This document shows positions 62,841-64,000 of a stretch of 64,000 nucleotides of DNA, piece by piece; positions within the stretch are counted from its first letter, which is position 1, and each line of letters begins with the position of its first letter. The translations under genes were made by a program, and so were the position numbers. Source of the stretch: Stakelama pacifica. Lineage in GTDB: Bacteria > Pseudomonadota > Alphaproteobacteria > Sphingomonadales > Sphingomonadaceae. The notes beneath the pieces were generated by a model, which worked only from the letters and a program-made list of their open reading frames with translations, ran no database searches and had not been told where the DNA came from. The stretch spans positions 248,001 to 312,000 of the forward strand of contig NZ_SNWD01000003.1 in NCBI RefSeq assembly GCF_004361835.1, in the 5' to 3' direction.

Positions 62841-64000
62841 TTACGCCATCGCCGAGGCGAGCTTGCGATGATGCGGGGCATCGGAATGCTCCACCTCCAC
62901 CTCGACCCCGCGATCGCGGCGGCGCTTGATCGCATCGGCCATCAGTTCGCTGACCGTATGATCAGCATAATGCAGCCCCCTCAGGTCGATGCGCAGCCGG
63001 CCATGGTTGGGCAGCCGGTCGAGCAGCCCCGCAACCTTGCGGATCGCGATTGCCGTCGCCTTGCCCTCCAGCACGACTTCGTGATGGTCCTCGGCATGCT
63101 TCTGCTCCTCGACATTGAGGCGCATGCCGCGCACCTGCGGCAGCAGCTCAAGCGCGGTGAGCGCAAGGCCGACGATCACGCCGGTGAGCAGATCGGTGGT
63201 GACGACCAGCACGAAGGTTACCGCCCAGATCAATGCCGGGAACGGACCATAGCGGTGGAACAGCTTTTGGACGTCCTGCACCTTGATCAGCTTGGCACCG
63301 ACCACGACCAGCACACCGGCCAGCGATGCCGTGGGCACCAGCGACAGGACGAAGGGCAGCAGCGAGACGAAACCGAGGATCCAGATGCCGTGCATGATCG
63401 CCGATGCACGCGTCATCGCGCCCGCCTGCACATTGGCGGAGCTGCGCACGATCACGCCGGTCATCGGCAGCGCGCCGACCAGACCGCACAGGAAGTTGCC
63501 GACGCCCTGCGCGCTCAGTTCCTTGTCGAATTTCGACTGGACGCGGTCCTGCATCTTGTCGACCGCCGCGGCCGAAAGCAGCGTTTCCGCACTGGCGATG
63601 AAGGCAAAGGCAAAGGCCAGACCGATCATCGACGGATCGGTGAGCATCGACATGCTTTCCGCGGTGGGCAACGTCACTTCGGCGGCAAGATTGCTCGGCA
63701 CCGAAATGCGCTGGATCGAGAGGCTGCCGATCACCGCGACCACCGTACCCGCAACCACGCCGATCAGCGCGCCGGGGAGCAGGCGAAGCGCACCGGGTTT
63801 GAACTTTTCCCAGGCGAGCATCGCGCCGATGGTCACGACACCGACCAGCAGCGCCTGAAGGCCATTATCGTCCAGCCCCAGAAACGCGCCCGGAATGGCG
63901 GCCATATTGGCAATGCCATCGCTGCGCGGGCTGTCATCGATCAGCACATGGATCTGTTGCAGCAGGATCACCGCGCCGATCCCTGCCAGCATGCCGTGCA
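62841..64000 (-). CDS. SulP family anion transporter, N-terminus cut by window edge
   Basis: About 386 residues are visible; the beginning lies beyond the window. Membrane helices continue to about residue 290 of the visible part (ALLVGVVTIGAMLAW, LGFVSLLPFVLSLV, FPALIWAVTFVLVVTTDLLTGVIVGLAL), with the SulP-type FxCGLVGALPMTGVIVRSSANVQAGA loop. A C-terminal STAS domain follows (about 300-380, with IRKVAGLLDRLP, LRIDLRGLHYADHTVSELM). The family carries sulfate, bicarbonate or other anions; no carbonic anhydrase or sulfur gene is visible nearby to choose a substrate. Terminator at 62697. Confidence 0.9.
   Translation of the reverse strand, partial: HGMLAGIGAVILLQQIHVLIDDSPRSDGIANMAAIPGAFLGLDDNGLQALLVGVVTIGAMLAWEKFKPGALRLLPGALIGVVAGTVVAVIGSLSIQRISVPSNLAAEVTLPTAESMSMLTDPSMIGLAFAFAFIASAETLLSAAAVDKMQDRVQSKFDKELSAQGVGNFLCGLVGALPMTGVIVRSSANVQAGAMTRASAIMHGIWILGFVSLLPFVLSLVPTASLAGVLVVVGAKLIKVQDVQKLFHRYGPFPALIWAVTFVLVVTTDLLTGVIVGLALTALELLPQVRGMRLNVEEQKHAEDHHEVVLEGKATAIAIRKVAGLLDRLPNHGRLRIDLRGLHYADHTVSELMADAIKRRRDRGVEVEVEHSDAPHHRKLASAMA

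Overview
The window is a stretch of a GC-rich alphaproteobacterial chromosome, most likely a member of the Sphingomonadales (Sphingomonas/Sphingopyxis-like). The basis is the gene families, the PhyR-EcfG-NepR general stress response locus with a PhyP-like partner, the gene order of a complete division and cell wall (dcw) cluster, and short palindromic repeats of kinds I associate with sphingomonads. There is no phage, plasmid, CRISPR array or insertion sequence in view. Most genes lie on the minus strand, many joined by 4-base start/stop overlaps.

Layout: 1-1147 holds a truncated small secreted protein and a GtrA-like membrane protein. 1160-7670 (minus) holds xth, erpA, an M23 peptidase, a DUF455 protein, bcp and glnE. 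7763-11733 is the general stress response locus: nepR (plus), ecfG, a 47-residue membrane microprotein and phyR (minus), then a second nepR and a phyP-like histidine kinase relative (plus). Downstream of it are a perfect EcfG-type promoter, a predicted small RNA with two cytosine-rich loops, and an entericidin-like lipoprotein gene. 12336-23007 (minus) holds tatABC, scpAB, nagZ, a SPOR protein, argS, rarD, a dGTPase-like HD hydrolase and a TPR/SPOR protein.

23194-42301 (minus) is the dcw cluster: mraZ, rsmH, ftsL, ftsI, murE, murF, mraY, murD, ftsW, murG, murC, a 64-residue unknown, murB, a low-GC DUF4262 gene, ddl, ftsQ, ftsA, ftsZ. It makes the peptidoglycan precursor, flips and polymerises it, and builds the divisome. 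42882-51089 (minus) holds a CPBP protease and a beta-oxidation operon (fadE, fadA, fadJ-like, acetyl-CoA hydrolase/transferase). 51511-56298 mixes a lipoprotein, an orphan ParA joined to aat, and a minus-strand set (DUF2155, NDUFA12-like, DUF192, double cold-shock protein, recX). 56380-60682 (plus) holds a fatty acyl-AMP ligase and a PAS-GGDEF-EAL protein. 60728-61794 is tRNA-Trp, secE and nusG. The end is a repeat-rich spacer and a SulP transporter cut by the window edge.

The most interesting part is the stress locus with its predicted EcfG-driven C-rich-loop RNA. Next are the acquired DUF4262 gene stitched into the dcw cluster, the stress-locus microprotein, and the 64-residue protein between murC and murB. 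Positions come from reading the sequence by eye; family names are from recognised motifs, not from database searches.
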